Shown: positions 31,314-37,941 of the stretch, in pieces
How positions within the stretch are numbered: the first letter of the stretch is position 1
Layout of the letters: each line of letters begins with the position of its first letter
Source: Streptomyces sp. TBY4
Lineage (GTDB): Bacteria; Actinomycetota; Actinomycetes; Streptomycetales; Streptomycetaceae
NCBI RefSeq assembly: GCF_024213195.1
Contig: NZ_JANAVF010000004.1
Coordinates: 434,001-498,000 of the forward strand
Reading direction: 5' to 3'
DNA length: 64,000 bases
Notes under the pieces: generated by a model
What the model was told of the DNA's origin: nothing
Databases searched by the model: none
Seen by the model: the letters and a program-made list of their open reading frames with translations, nothing else
Translations under genes and position numbers: made by a program

Positions 31314-31727
31314 ATGCGCGCGAACCTCCTGCTCATGCACTACGCCCGCAGCCCCCTCGACTGCCCCGTCTGCGAGGCGGACCGGCTCACCTCCATGGCT
31401 GACGCCCGCGCCGGCATCTGCATCGCCTCCGGCGTCGCGATCGAGGACATCGACCCTGCCTCCGGATACGACCACTCCCGACGCGGATACGACCGAGTCC
31501 GAGCCTCCTGGATCGACCTGATCCGCCAGCACGGCGCCAGCGAGTTCTACGAGATACCCGACGTCGCCAAGGTCCGCGCCCGGTGGGCCGAGAAGCGGCC
31601 CGACTTCGTCGAGGGCGACGACTGGCTGACCGAAGCCTTCGAGGCCCACCGGCAGTTCATCACCGCCCTCGGCCGGCTGTGCCGCCGGACGTCCTGCGAC
31701 ATCCACTTCCCCGCCCCGACCCTCTGA
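31314..31727 (+). CDS. Hypothetical small phage protein
   Basis: 137 residues after GAGGAAGAG. Has LDCPVCEADRL near the start, SRRGYDRVRASWIDLIRQHGASEFYEIPDVAKVRARWAEK, and RLCRRTSCDIHFP at the end, so two Cys pairs far apart could join at a metal. Not recognised. Confidence 0.72.
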   Translation: MRANLLLMHYARSPLDCPVCEADRLTSMADARAGICIASGVAIEDIDPASGYDHSRRGYDRVRASWIDLIRQHGASEFYEIPDVAKVRARWAEKRPDFVEGDDWLTEAFEAHRQFITALGRLCRRTSCDIHFPAPTL

Positions 31728-31742
31728 CCCGTACGGAGAACC

Positions 31743-32315
31743 ATGACTGAGACCATCACCACCACCAACGACGGCCGCTTCCGCGTCCGCCTGGTCCCCG
31801 ACGAGGACGCCCGCAACCCGCGCGAGGACTTCGACCACCTGGCGCACGTGATCACCATCGACACCCACCTCGGCCAGTACGCCCCTGTCGACAAGGACGG
31901 CGGCCCCCTGGCCGAAGCCTGGGAGCGCGTGAGCTGGAACCGGTGGAAGGGCATCGACACCTTCACTCGCTGGGCCCGGATCTTCCACAACGCGATCGTC
32001 ATCGAGTCCCGGCCGGCACGAGGACCCGTATCCCTCTGGTACCTGATGCGCGAGGACGCTGAAGACCTCGGCATGCTGCCCGAGGCGTACCTCGACGCCG
32101 AGCGCGCCGAGTACCAGGCATGGGCCGAGGGAGACGTGTACGGCTACATCGTCGAAGAGGCCGTCGACTGGCTGCGCGCCGACGACCAGGGCGCCAGCAT
32201 GTCCACCTGGGAAGAGATAGACGCCTGCTGGGGCCACTACGGATTCGACTGGGCGGTCACCGCGGCCAAGCAGGCCCTCGCACTGCACGTCGGTCGGCGG
32301 CAGGTCTCCGCGTGA
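31743..32315 (+). CDS. Hypothetical acidic aromatic-rich phage protein
   Basis: 190 residues after ACGGAG. FRVRLVPDEDARNPREDFDHLAHVITIDTHLGQYAPVDKDGGPLAEAWERVSW then WYLMREDAEDLGM, EGDVYGYIVEEAVDWL and WEEIDACWGHYGFDWAVTAAKQAL. Similar wording (Tyr/Trp/Asp-rich, acidic) is known from uncharacterised actinophage proteins, and the style recalls ArdA and its neighbours. Function unknown. Confidence 0.75.
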   Translation: MTETITTTNDGRFRVRLVPDEDARNPREDFDHLAHVITIDTHLGQYAPVDKDGGPLAEAWERVSWNRWKGIDTFTRWARIFHNAIVIESRPARGPVSLWYLMREDAEDLGMLPEAYLDAERAEYQAWAEGDVYGYIVEEAVDWLRADDQGASMSTWEEIDACWGHYGFDWAVTAAKQALALHVGRRQVSA

Positions 32316-32512
32316 AGCCCGGGGTGGACTACGTCTGGTGCGGTCCGTGCGGCCGTGGCCGCCTGTACGCCGTCCCGAGCGGGGAGTTCTCCTGCTCTAG
32401 CTGCGGATCAGACATCGACGCCGCCCTCGACCTGTGGCTGGACCCCGGCCACACGTGGGGTGTGGACTCGTGTGGCCGCCTCTACGGTCGGCCCGCGCAG
32501 GATGCCCAGTGA
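32312..32512 (+). CDS. 66-residue zinc-ribbon protein
   Basis: GTG start overlapping the previous stop. WCGPCGRGRLYAVPSGEFSCSSCGSDID is a textbook zinc ribbon at 8-35; the rest is short and acidic. Its own stop overlaps the next GTG. Confidence 0.68.
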   Translation: MKPGVDYVWCGPCGRGRLYAVPSGEFSCSSCGSDIDAALDLWLDPGHTWGVDSCGRLYGRPAQDAQ

Positions 32513-32865
32513 AGCATCTCCTCCGGCTGCGCCCCGAGGGTCGCCTCCAGTGCACCCGATGCCGGGCGGCCTTCCTGACTCAGGGCAGCGCGGACCGCTC
32601 ACGAGACGACTGTCCTGGCGAACAAGTCGTCCATGGGTTCCTCGGCCAGCGCGAGCACATCGTGTACCCAACGTGGTCGCGGGACTCGTCCTGTGCCGCA
32701 TGGGGATGTCCGGAGCCTGACCCCTTGCACACCTGGCATGGGCCCGATCCGTACTGCGACGAGCCCGGCTGTTCGCTCTGTCTCCACCACTGTGACTGCG
32801 ACGTCTGCCGTGGCTGTGTTCGAGCGCCAGGTCTCTACCGCCTCATCGACAGCAGGGAAATCTGA
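32509..32865 (+). CDS. Cys-rich zinc-binding phage protein
   Basis: 118 residues from GTG overlapping the previous stop by 4 bases. Very Cys-rich: LQCTRCRAAFL near the start, CAAWGCPEPDPLHTWHGPD in the middle, and a dense YCDEPGCSLCLHHCDCDVCRGC cluster near residue 90-105 with nine Cys or His. Probably binds two or more zinc ions. Not recognised. Confidence 0.7.
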   Translation: MKHLLRLRPEGRLQCTRCRAAFLTQGSADRSRDDCPGEQVVHGFLGQREHIVYPTWSRDSSCAAWGCPEPDPLHTWHGPDPYCDEPGCSLCLHHCDCDVCRGCVRAPGLYRLIDSREI

Positions 32866-32867
32866 GA

Positions 32868-33674
32868 ATGAAGATGAAGATCAAGCTGAAGTCCGGTCAG
32901 CGGGTCCGCGCCACCGGCCGCGACACGCGAGGCCACACTGTCACCCGCGAGGGCTACCTCGTTGCTGATCCCCAGGTGAAAACCGCAGCCTGGGACGGTC
33001 CGCGCCGCCAGGTCTTTCGTCTTCACGTGGACGAGAACCCCGACGCGGAGCCCAACCGACAGAACTGGGTCTCCGTGCTGGCAGAGTCCGACCTGGAGCT
33101 CCTCGGCGAGCCGCCGCGTCCTGTCAGCCTGATCGGGTTGGCCGGTGCTGCCGGTTCCGGCAAGGACACCGCGGCCAAAGCCCTTGTGGCGAACGGCTGG
33201 CAGCGCCGCGCCTTCGCAGACAAGGTCAAGGACTTCCTCTACGCAGTCAACCCGTGGACCGTGGATGACGAGATCAACGGCAGCTTCCCACTCGCCGACG
33301 AGGTGGACCGATTCGGCTGGAGCTACACCAAGTCTGCCCACCCTGAAATACGGGCCTACCTCCAACGGTGCGGTACCGAGGCCGGCAGGAGCGTTCTCGG
33401 CGAGAACGTCTGGGTCGATGCCCTCTTCCACGACGCGGCGGGGTGGGGTCCGACGGTCATCACCGATGTCCGATTCCCCAACGAAGCCGCAGAGATCGTC
33501 CGGCGAGGCGGTGTGGTGGTGAACATCGTGCGGCCCGGCCAGAGGCTGATAGCGACCGCGGACCACTCCAGCGAGAGCGCCCTTGCAGGCTGGCCCTTCG
33601 ACGAGGTTCTCGTCAACGACCGCTCGGCCTACGCCCTCGGCCACAAGCTCCAGCTCTTCTCGGAGCGAATGTAA
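32868..33674 (+). CDS. Deoxynucleoside monophosphate kinase with N-terminal extension
   Basis: 268 residues. Residues 88-268 are a phage dNMP kinase: LIGLAGAAGSGKDTAAKAL with Walker A at 93-101, AFADKVKDFLYAVNPW, LQRCGTEAGRSVLGENVWVD, and ITDVRFPNEAAEIV. Members phosphorylate dNMPs, sometimes modified ones, to feed DNA synthesis. Residues 1-85 are a separate basic beta-rich part (MKMKIKLKSGQRVRATGRDTRG...LVADPQV) not usual in the family. It is the only recognisable nucleotide-metabolism enzyme in the prophage. Confidence 0.88.
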   Translation: MKMKIKLKSGQRVRATGRDTRGHTVTREGYLVADPQVKTAAWDGPRRQVFRLHVDENPDAEPNRQNWVSVLAESDLELLGEPPRPVSLIGLAGAAGSGKDTAAKALVANGWQRRAFADKVKDFLYAVNPWTVDDEINGSFPLADEVDRFGWSYTKSAHPEIRAYLQRCGTEAGRSVLGENVWVDALFHDAAGWGPTVITDVRFPNEAAEIVRRGGVVVNIVRPGQRLIATADHSSESALAGWPFDEVLVNDRSAYALGHKLQLFSERM

Positions 33675-33684
33675 GAGTTGAACT
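33669..33684 (+). promoter_or_regulatory. 16-bp phage motif, site 10
   Basis: ATGTAAGAGTTGAACT, overlapping the last codons and stop of the dNMP kinase gene. Confidence 0.72.
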
Positions 33685-33694
33685 GATGGGGTTA

Positions 33695-33710
33695 TTGCAA
33701 TAGTGTGCTC
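33695..33710 (+). promoter_or_regulatory. 16-bp phage motif, site 11
   Basis: TTGCAATAGTGTGCTC, 26 bases after site 10 in the same gap; its left 12 bases equal those of site 1. Confidence 0.7.
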
Positions 33711-33729
33711 TCAGAAGGAGGGGAGCGCA

Positions 33730-34083
33730 GTGACCACTAACCCCATCAACACCCCCGCCGTCCTTGACGAGCTTCCGGTCGGCACCGAGGTCCGTGACGC
33801 CGACGGCGATGTGGGCTTCAAGGCCCGAGGCGGCGGCTGGCAAGTCATCGGCTACGCCTGGACCTTGGACGGCGACTGGTTCAGGTTCCCTGTCGAGGTC
33901 GTCGACCCCACCCCGGGCACGGCGGAACTCGTCGCGGACCTCACCGGCCCGGTGACAATGCCAAAGCTGAAGGCCGAGCTGCGCGGCGTCGTGGCCGACA
34001 TCCGCTCTGGCGCATCCGCCGGCGCCCTGCCCGAAGTCCTGGGCCGCCTGGAGCGGCTCCTCGCCCCGGCAGGGCGCCCGTGA
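33730..34083 (+). CDS. Hypothetical phage protein
   Basis: 117 residues from GTG eight bases after GGAGG; an earlier in-frame start has no ribosome site. VLDELPVGTEVRDADGDVGFKARGGGWQVIGYAWTLDGDWFRFPVEVVD is a small beta barrel-like part of a type common in Streptomyces phage proteins; the rest is a helical pair. Function unknown. Starts a new coupled gene group after motif sites 10 and 11. Confidence 0.72.
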   Translation: MTTNPINTPAVLDELPVGTEVRDADGDVGFKARGGGWQVIGYAWTLDGDWFRFPVEVVDPTPGTAELVADLTGPVTMPKLKAELRGVVADIRSGASAGALPEVLGRLERLLAPAGRP

Positions 34084-34505
34084 GGATCACCGCCCGCCGC
34101 GAGGAAGTCGACGCGGTGAAGGCCGTCCTGGAGGACCCCGGCTTCGACAACGCCGATCAGATGGCCAAGGCCTTGATCAAAGAGGTCGGATCCATCCTCC
34201 AAATGCGCGACTGGGTGGCTCTCGTCCACACGTGGAGCGATGGCCACCGCGGCCTCAACTTCGCCCCCTTCGGCAACGAGGCCGAGGCCAAGAGCTTCGC
34301 CTCCAAGATGGCCTTCGGCGGCACCGGGCGCATCGTTCCGCTCCACAGCCCCGGCGCGATGCTCGCCAACCATGACGGCAAGAAGTGGAAGGGCTACTGC
34401 CAGCACGACGAGTGCGGCCACGCCCCTTTCACTCACTCGGCGGCCTCCGCCGCCCGGGGGGCCTGTCAGATACCGACCTGCCCCTGCAACGGGTTCCGCA
34501 AATAG
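34080..34505 (+). CDS. Hypothetical phage protein with Cys/His end
   Basis: 141 residues from GTG overlapping the previous stop by 4 bases. Middle part DWVALVHTWSDGHRGLNFAPFGNEAEAKSFASKMAF and a C-terminal metal-like end YCQHDECGHAPFTHS...CQIPTCPCNGF with five Cys and three His. Not recognised. Confidence 0.72.
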   Translation: MRITARREEVDAVKAVLEDPGFDNADQMAKALIKEVGSILQMRDWVALVHTWSDGHRGLNFAPFGNEAEAKSFASKMAFGGTGRIVPLHSPGAMLANHDGKKWKGYCQHDECGHAPFTHSAASAARGACQIPTCPCNGFRK

Positions 34506-34520
34506 GACCAGGAGAACGAG

Positions 34521-34757
34521 ATGACCACCAGAACCATCGACTTCAGGGCCTGCCCCTGCGGCTCGAAGCGGGCCTACCCCGATCCGCGAGCTGCCGAGCG
34601 AGCCCTCGGCAAGGCGCAGGCCAAGCGGCGCAGCGTCGCCGAACGGCGAGGCACCGGTCGCGGGGTCGCCTTCGAGAACCGCTACTACGAATGCGAGCAC
34701 GGCATGTACCACCTGACGTCACTCTCCCGCGCGGACTACTTCGGAGCCGCCGCTTGA
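34521..34757 (+). CDS. Small phage protein with CPCGSK motif
   Basis: 78 residues after AGGAG. FRACPCGSKRAYPDPRAAERALGKAQAKRR then FENRYYECEHGMYHLTS. Two Cys, then a Cys and His in the second half form one zinc site; the pattern (CxCGSK, then YECxHGxYHLT) is common in actinophages and plasmids without a known role. Confidence 0.76.
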   Translation: MTTRTIDFRACPCGSKRAYPDPRAAERALGKAQAKRRSVAERRGTGRGVAFENRYYECEHGMYHLTSLSRADYFGAAA

Positions 34758-35029
34758 AGCCCACGGAGAAGGCGCTGAAGAACGGCTGGGGCTGGGTCAT
34801 CGGCGTCAGCGGACAGGACAGTCGGGTGTACTCGCGCCCCGCCCAGCAGCCCCCGGCGGTCGAACCGGCGGAGGTGCTCGGACGGGCCGCGAAGCTGCTC
34901 GGCCTGGAGGACCTGGACCTCGTGCCGGCACGCATCCAGCACCTCCAGGACTGTCACAAGCAGGCTCTCGCTTCCGCTGAGACCGCGTGGCGGGCCGTGC
35001 ATACGGCGACCCGGGTGACCTGGCGCTGA
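34754..35029 (+). CDS. Hypothetical small phage protein
   Basis: 91 residues from a TTG that overlaps the previous stop. Begins LKPTEKALKNGWGWVIGVSG; the second half is one or two helices (AEVLGRAAKLLGLEDLDLVPARIQHLQDCHKQAL). Not recognised. Its stop overlaps the excisionase ATG by one base (TGATG). Confidence 0.6.
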   Translation: MKPTEKALKNGWGWVIGVSGQDSRVYSRPAQQPPAVEPAEVLGRAAKLLGLEDLDLVPARIQHLQDCHKQALASAETAWRAVHTATRVTWR

Positions 35030-35208
35030 TGCAGGGCGGAAGCAACCGGCTGCTGACGCCGGAAGAGGTGGCCTCCTGGCTCAAGGTCAGCGAGATCACC
35101 GTGAAGAACAAGTACCGGGCGTGGGGGCTTCGGCCGCAGAAGGTCGGTCGCCTCCTGCGGTTCCGCGAGCGCGACATCGTCGCCTACCTCGATGACAACT
35201 ACGGGTAG
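35029..35208 (+). CDS. xis: Excisionase-like MerR/AlpA-type HTH protein
   Basis: 59 residues, ATG overlapping the previous stop. RLLTPEEVASWLKVSEITVKNKYRAWGLRPQKVGRLLRFRERDIVAYL is a complete helix-turn-helix of the excisionase/AlpA type (HTH_17). Placed 38 bases before the integrase, it is the likely directionality factor for excision. Confidence 0.85.
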   Translation: MQGGSNRLLTPEEVASWLKVSEITVKNKYRAWGLRPQKVGRLLRFRERDIVAYLDDNYG

Positions 35209-35246
35209 ACGGGCACAGCCCTGCCCCAGCAAGCAAGGGGGGCCAC

Positions 35247-36485
35247 ATGGCTACCGTTTTCCAGAGATGCAAGACCGACAAGCGGAACAAGAACTACCCG
35301 TGTGAGGCGGTCCGCTGCCGGCATGAGTGGACGGTTCGGTACCGCGAGCCGGGAGGGCGTACCGGTCGGCAGCGCGAGGAGACGTTCCCCTCGAAGACGA
35401 AAGCTGAAGCTCACGGCACCAAGATGGAGGCCGACAAGGACCAGGGTGTCTACATCGACCCGGACGCCGGGAAGATCAGCCTTCGGGCCTACGCCGAAGA
35501 CTGGCTTGGGCGCCGAACGGTCGCTGACTCGACGATCTCGAACTACGAGGGGTTCCTCGACAACCACCTCCTGCCGCACCTTGGGCGAAAGTCGCTGTCC
35601 TCGATCACGAAGCGTGACATCGAGCACTTCAAGGTGGCGATCCTGAAGGTGCTCGCCGAGAGCACGGTGTTCGACCGCATGAAGATGGTCAAGCACATCT
35701 TCTGGTCGGCCAAGGAGGAAAAGCTGATCCAGGACGACCCCGCCAGGGACGTCGACATCAAGCCGACCAACGTTGCGGTCGACGAGGACGAGATCCCGAC
35801 GCTGGACGAGGTCAACCTCATCCACCAGCACATCTCTCCCCAGTACAAGCTGACGATCTCACTTCAGGCGGGCCTCGGCCTGCGAATAAGCGAAGCCCTG
35901 GCCTTCCACGTCGGATGCCGGCGCCGCGACTTCATACGGGTCCGCTGGCAGGTCAGCTCGAAGGCGAACAGAGGCGACGCCCGTACCCGCCTGGTCCCGC
36001 TCAAGCACAGGGAGGAAGGGGAGTACCGAGACATCCCCATGCCTCTCTTCATCGGGGACGAGATCGACGAGCACATAGCGCTGTGGAGCCCGATCCCCTT
36101 GGCGTTCGAGGCCAAGAGCGGCAAGAAGAAGGTCGTTGAGGTCTTCTTCGCCCCTCGCGAGCGGGGCAAGGGGGTCATGCCCACGGCCTCGACGTACGGG
36201 TACCACTGGCGGAAGGCGCTCAAGGCCGCTGGTCTCGTCAACGCAGATGGCAGCCCGAAGTACACCCCTCACAGCCTTCGGCACTTCTTCGCCTCGACCG
36301 CCCTGGCGAACGGCGTTCCGATCCACGAGGTGAGCCGCTGGCTCGGCCACAAGTCGATCAAGACCACGGTCGACATCTACGGTCACCTGGTTCCCGAGGC
36401 GTGGGACCGGTGCCGCGACATCATGCAGAAGGCCATGCGCCCGGCGGCCCCCGAGGACCCTTCGGGTTACGGCCCCGCGGCCTGA
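35247..36485 (+). CDS. int: Tyrosine-type site-specific integrase
   Basis: 412 residues. A Cys/His-bearing N-terminal part (FQRCKTDKRNKNYPCEAVRCRHEW), an arm/core-binding domain at about 75-180, and the catalytic domain: Arg213 in GLGLRISEAL, HSLRH with His342 and Arg345, His368 in WLGHKS, Tyr378 in DIYGH. All catalytic residues are present, so the enzyme should be active. It joins phage and chromosome attachment sites; being the outermost core gene it marks the right end of the prophage. Confidence 0.96.
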   Translation: MATVFQRCKTDKRNKNYPCEAVRCRHEWTVRYREPGGRTGRQREETFPSKTKAEAHGTKMEADKDQGVYIDPDAGKISLRAYAEDWLGRRTVADSTISNYEGFLDNHLLPHLGRKSLSSITKRDIEHFKVAILKVLAESTVFDRMKMVKHIFWSAKEEKLIQDDPARDVDIKPTNVAVDEDEIPTLDEVNLIHQHISPQYKLTISLQAGLGLRISEALAFHVGCRRRDFIRVRWQVSSKANRGDARTRLVPLKHREEGEYRDIPMPLFIGDEIDEHIALWSPIPLAFEAKSGKKKVVEVFFAPRERGKGVMPTASTYGYHWRKALKAAGLVNADGSPKYTPHSLRHFFASTALANGVPIHEVSRWLGHKSIKTTVDIYGHLVPEAWDRCRDIMQKAMRPAAPEDPSGYGPAA

Positions 36486-36507
36486 TGGCGGTGGCAGAAT
36501 CCGCCGC

Positions 36508-37041
36508 ATGAGTGACGAGCGCATGTCTGACGAGGATCTTGCCCAGGTTCACGCCGCCCTGGGGCGCATGGTCTATACGGCCGCAACGGTCGAGATGACG
36601 GTTGAGATAACCGGGGCACTGCTGGCCGCCGACGCAGCCGAGGCAGCCAAGCTGAAGGGTGAGACGATAGGCGGCCTGTCGAAGCTCGCCCTGAAGTACG
36701 CGAAGGTTGCCAGTTACCTCAGTCCCTCCATGCGGACGGCGCTGGAGGGGATCGTCTTGGATGTGAAGGCTGGCATGGATCACCGCAACGCCTACGTTCA
36801 CGGGCCGTGGGGGGAGCTCGACGGCGTGCTCAGCGCCATGAACAGCAAGCCCTTCAGTGTTGAGCCGAGCGGCTTCAGGATCAAGGCCGTAAGCGTGGAA
36901 CACCTTGATCGGCTCACTGGGGAGCTGGAAGATCTTCGCGAGCGGGTGATGGTGTGGTTCAACCGTGCGTGGAGCCTCAAGCACCCTGACGTGAAGGTCG
37001 AGGGCTTGCTGCCGGACACCGCGCCTCCATACCCGGCATAA
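36508..37041 (+). CDS. HEPN-like protein beside integrase
   Basis: 177 residues. Mostly helical: HAALGRMVYTAATVEMTVEITGALLAADAAEAAKLKG, then GLSKLALKYAKVASYL, MRTALEGIVLDVKAGMDHRNAYVHGPWG. The RNAYVH string matches the R-x4-H motif of HEPN ribonucleases (Arg and His at the end of the last core helix). Such proteins act as toxins or abortive-infection effectors. The gene lies 22 bases after int, the usual place for lysogen cargo. HEPN assignment is by motif and helical pattern only. Confidence 0.65.
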   Translation: MSDERMSDEDLAQVHAALGRMVYTAATVEMTVEITGALLAADAAEAAKLKGETIGGLSKLALKYAKVASYLSPSMRTALEGIVLDVKAGMDHRNAYVHGPWGELDGVLSAMNSKPFSVEPSGFRIKAVSVEHLDRLTGELEDLRERVMVWFNRAWSLKHPDVKVEGLLPDTAPPYPA

Positions 37042-37095
37042 GTTAGGCGAGTGGCGGCCTGAGGGCGGCGCGAGATCTGGATGCTGCGGTCGCGT

Positions 37096-37144
37096 GTGCT
37101 GGATGTGCTGGATGAACGCGCACCGTGCTGGATCGGTGCTGGAT
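37096..37144 (+). repeat. Four copies of GTGCTGGAT
   Basis: At 37096-37104, 37105-37113, 37125-37133 and 37136-37144. Two are tandem and two are 2 bases apart. They lie where integrase arm-type or Xis sites would be expected. Confidence 0.8.
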
Positions 37145-37220
37145 GAGGGCTCCAGAAACCGCGTTTTCGCAGGTCGGAGCTCTGTGCTGAACGTTCCGCT
37201 TCAACGTGTAGTCGACCCGA

Positions 37221-37258
37221 CGGAAGGGGCCGGACTCTGCCGAGTCCGGCCCCTTCCG
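37221..37258. terminator. Strong bidirectional terminator
   Basis: 17-bp perfect stem (CGGAAGGGGCCGGACTC with its complement) and a TGCC loop. Between the convergent prophage end gene and the Uma2 gene. Confidence 0.85.
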
Positions 37259-37276
37259 CGTGCCTGCGTGCGCTCT

Positions 37277-37858
37277 TCAGCCGCTGCGCGGCGGGGTGAG
37301 GCTGTCGAGGTCCAGGGTGATGGCGAAGGGGACCGGGCGCTGGAGGGTGCCCCGGAAGATCCCGGCGGGGGCGTAGGCGCCGGTGGGTTCGTCGAGTTCG
37401 TAGACGTGGACGACGGGCGCCCCGTCCCCGTCCTCGATGCACCAGTAGTGCGGGATGCCGGCCTCCGCGTACTTGCGGAGCTTTACGGTGCGGTCGCGGT
37501 GGGCGGACTCGGGGGAGACGACCTCGATGACGAGTCGGACTTCCTCGGGCTCGAACCAGGTGCGGTCGTCGTCGTAGGCGGCCGTGGTCAGCAGGAGGTC
37601 GGGCTCGGGGCGGTTGCGCGGGTCGAGTCTGATGGTCATCTCGCGGCCGACCCTGGTGCCGGCGGGCACCAGCTCCATCAGCGCGACCGTGAGCATGGTG
37701 ACGAGGTGGTCGTGCCACCACCGCTGGGGCCACAGCATGAAGACGAGGGCTCCGTCGATCAGCTCGGTGTGGCGGGGCGCCTCGGGGAGGCGGTCGAGGT
37801 CCTCCGCGAACCAGCCTTCCGCGCGCGGCGGGCGCATCCAGTCGGGCAGCGCGGTCAT
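37277..37858 (-). CDS. Uma2-family endonuclease-like protein
   Basis: 193 residues with the Uma2 (DUF820) restriction-like core: ELIDGALVFM near residue 33, RPEPDLLLTTAAYD with the Asp of the PD motif, LVIEVVSPESAHRDRTVKLRKYAEAGIPHYWCIE with Glu and Lys of the ExK-type site, and a C-terminal VHVYEL. Streptomycetes carry many Uma2 copies; some belong to mobile elements and their role is unclear. First chromosomal gene beyond the prophage. Confidence 0.92.
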   Translation of the reverse strand: MTALPDWMRPPRAEGWFAEDLDRLPEAPRHTELIDGALVFMLWPQRWWHDHLVTMLTVALMELVPAGTRVGREMTIRLDPRNRPEPDLLLTTAAYDDDRTWFEPEEVRLVIEVVSPESAHRDRTVKLRKYAEAGIPHYWCIEDGDGAPVVHVYELDEPTGAYAPAGIFRGTLQRPVPFAITLDLDSLTPPRSG

Positions 37859-37941
37859 GGGGCAACCCTAGCGATTGCGGCCGCCACGAGAGGGGTCCAC
37901 CCGCTGATCCGAGGTGGCGCCCGAATCGATCATGTGTCCGG

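Larger units (their letters stand above)
1..37050. mobile_element. Integrated siphovirus-type prophage (right-hand part)
   Basis: A continuous block of phage genes: a leftward arm with packaging, head, tail and lysis genes, and a rightward arm ending in an excisionase-like gene and a tyrosine integrase. Gene order from terminase to lysis is the usual one for long-tailed actinophages. The left boundary lies before the window because position 1 is already inside phage-style genes. The right boundary is inferred between the gene after the integrase (ends 37041) and the chromosomal terminator at 37221. No tRNA or duplicated attachment core could be seen, so the exact edge is unknown. Confidence 0.93.
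37042..37276. other. Prophage-chromosome junction region
   Basis: 235 bases without a gene. Holds four copies of GTGCTGGAT between 37096 and 37144 and the terminator at 37221-37258. The right attachment site should lie here, but no tRNA gene or tRNA 3' end was seen and the matching left site is outside the window. Confidence 0.55.

Noticed and set aside
17361..33710. 16-bp motif as DnaA or SOS (LexA) boxes
   Set aside because: It matches neither TTGTCCACA-type DnaA boxes nor the GAAC-N4-GTTC actinobacterial LexA site, and is not palindromic.
37146..37200. tRNA 3' end as attachment target
   Set aside because: A GCAGGTCGGAGC stretch looks a little like a T arm but does not pair into an acceptor stem or end in a plausible discriminator.
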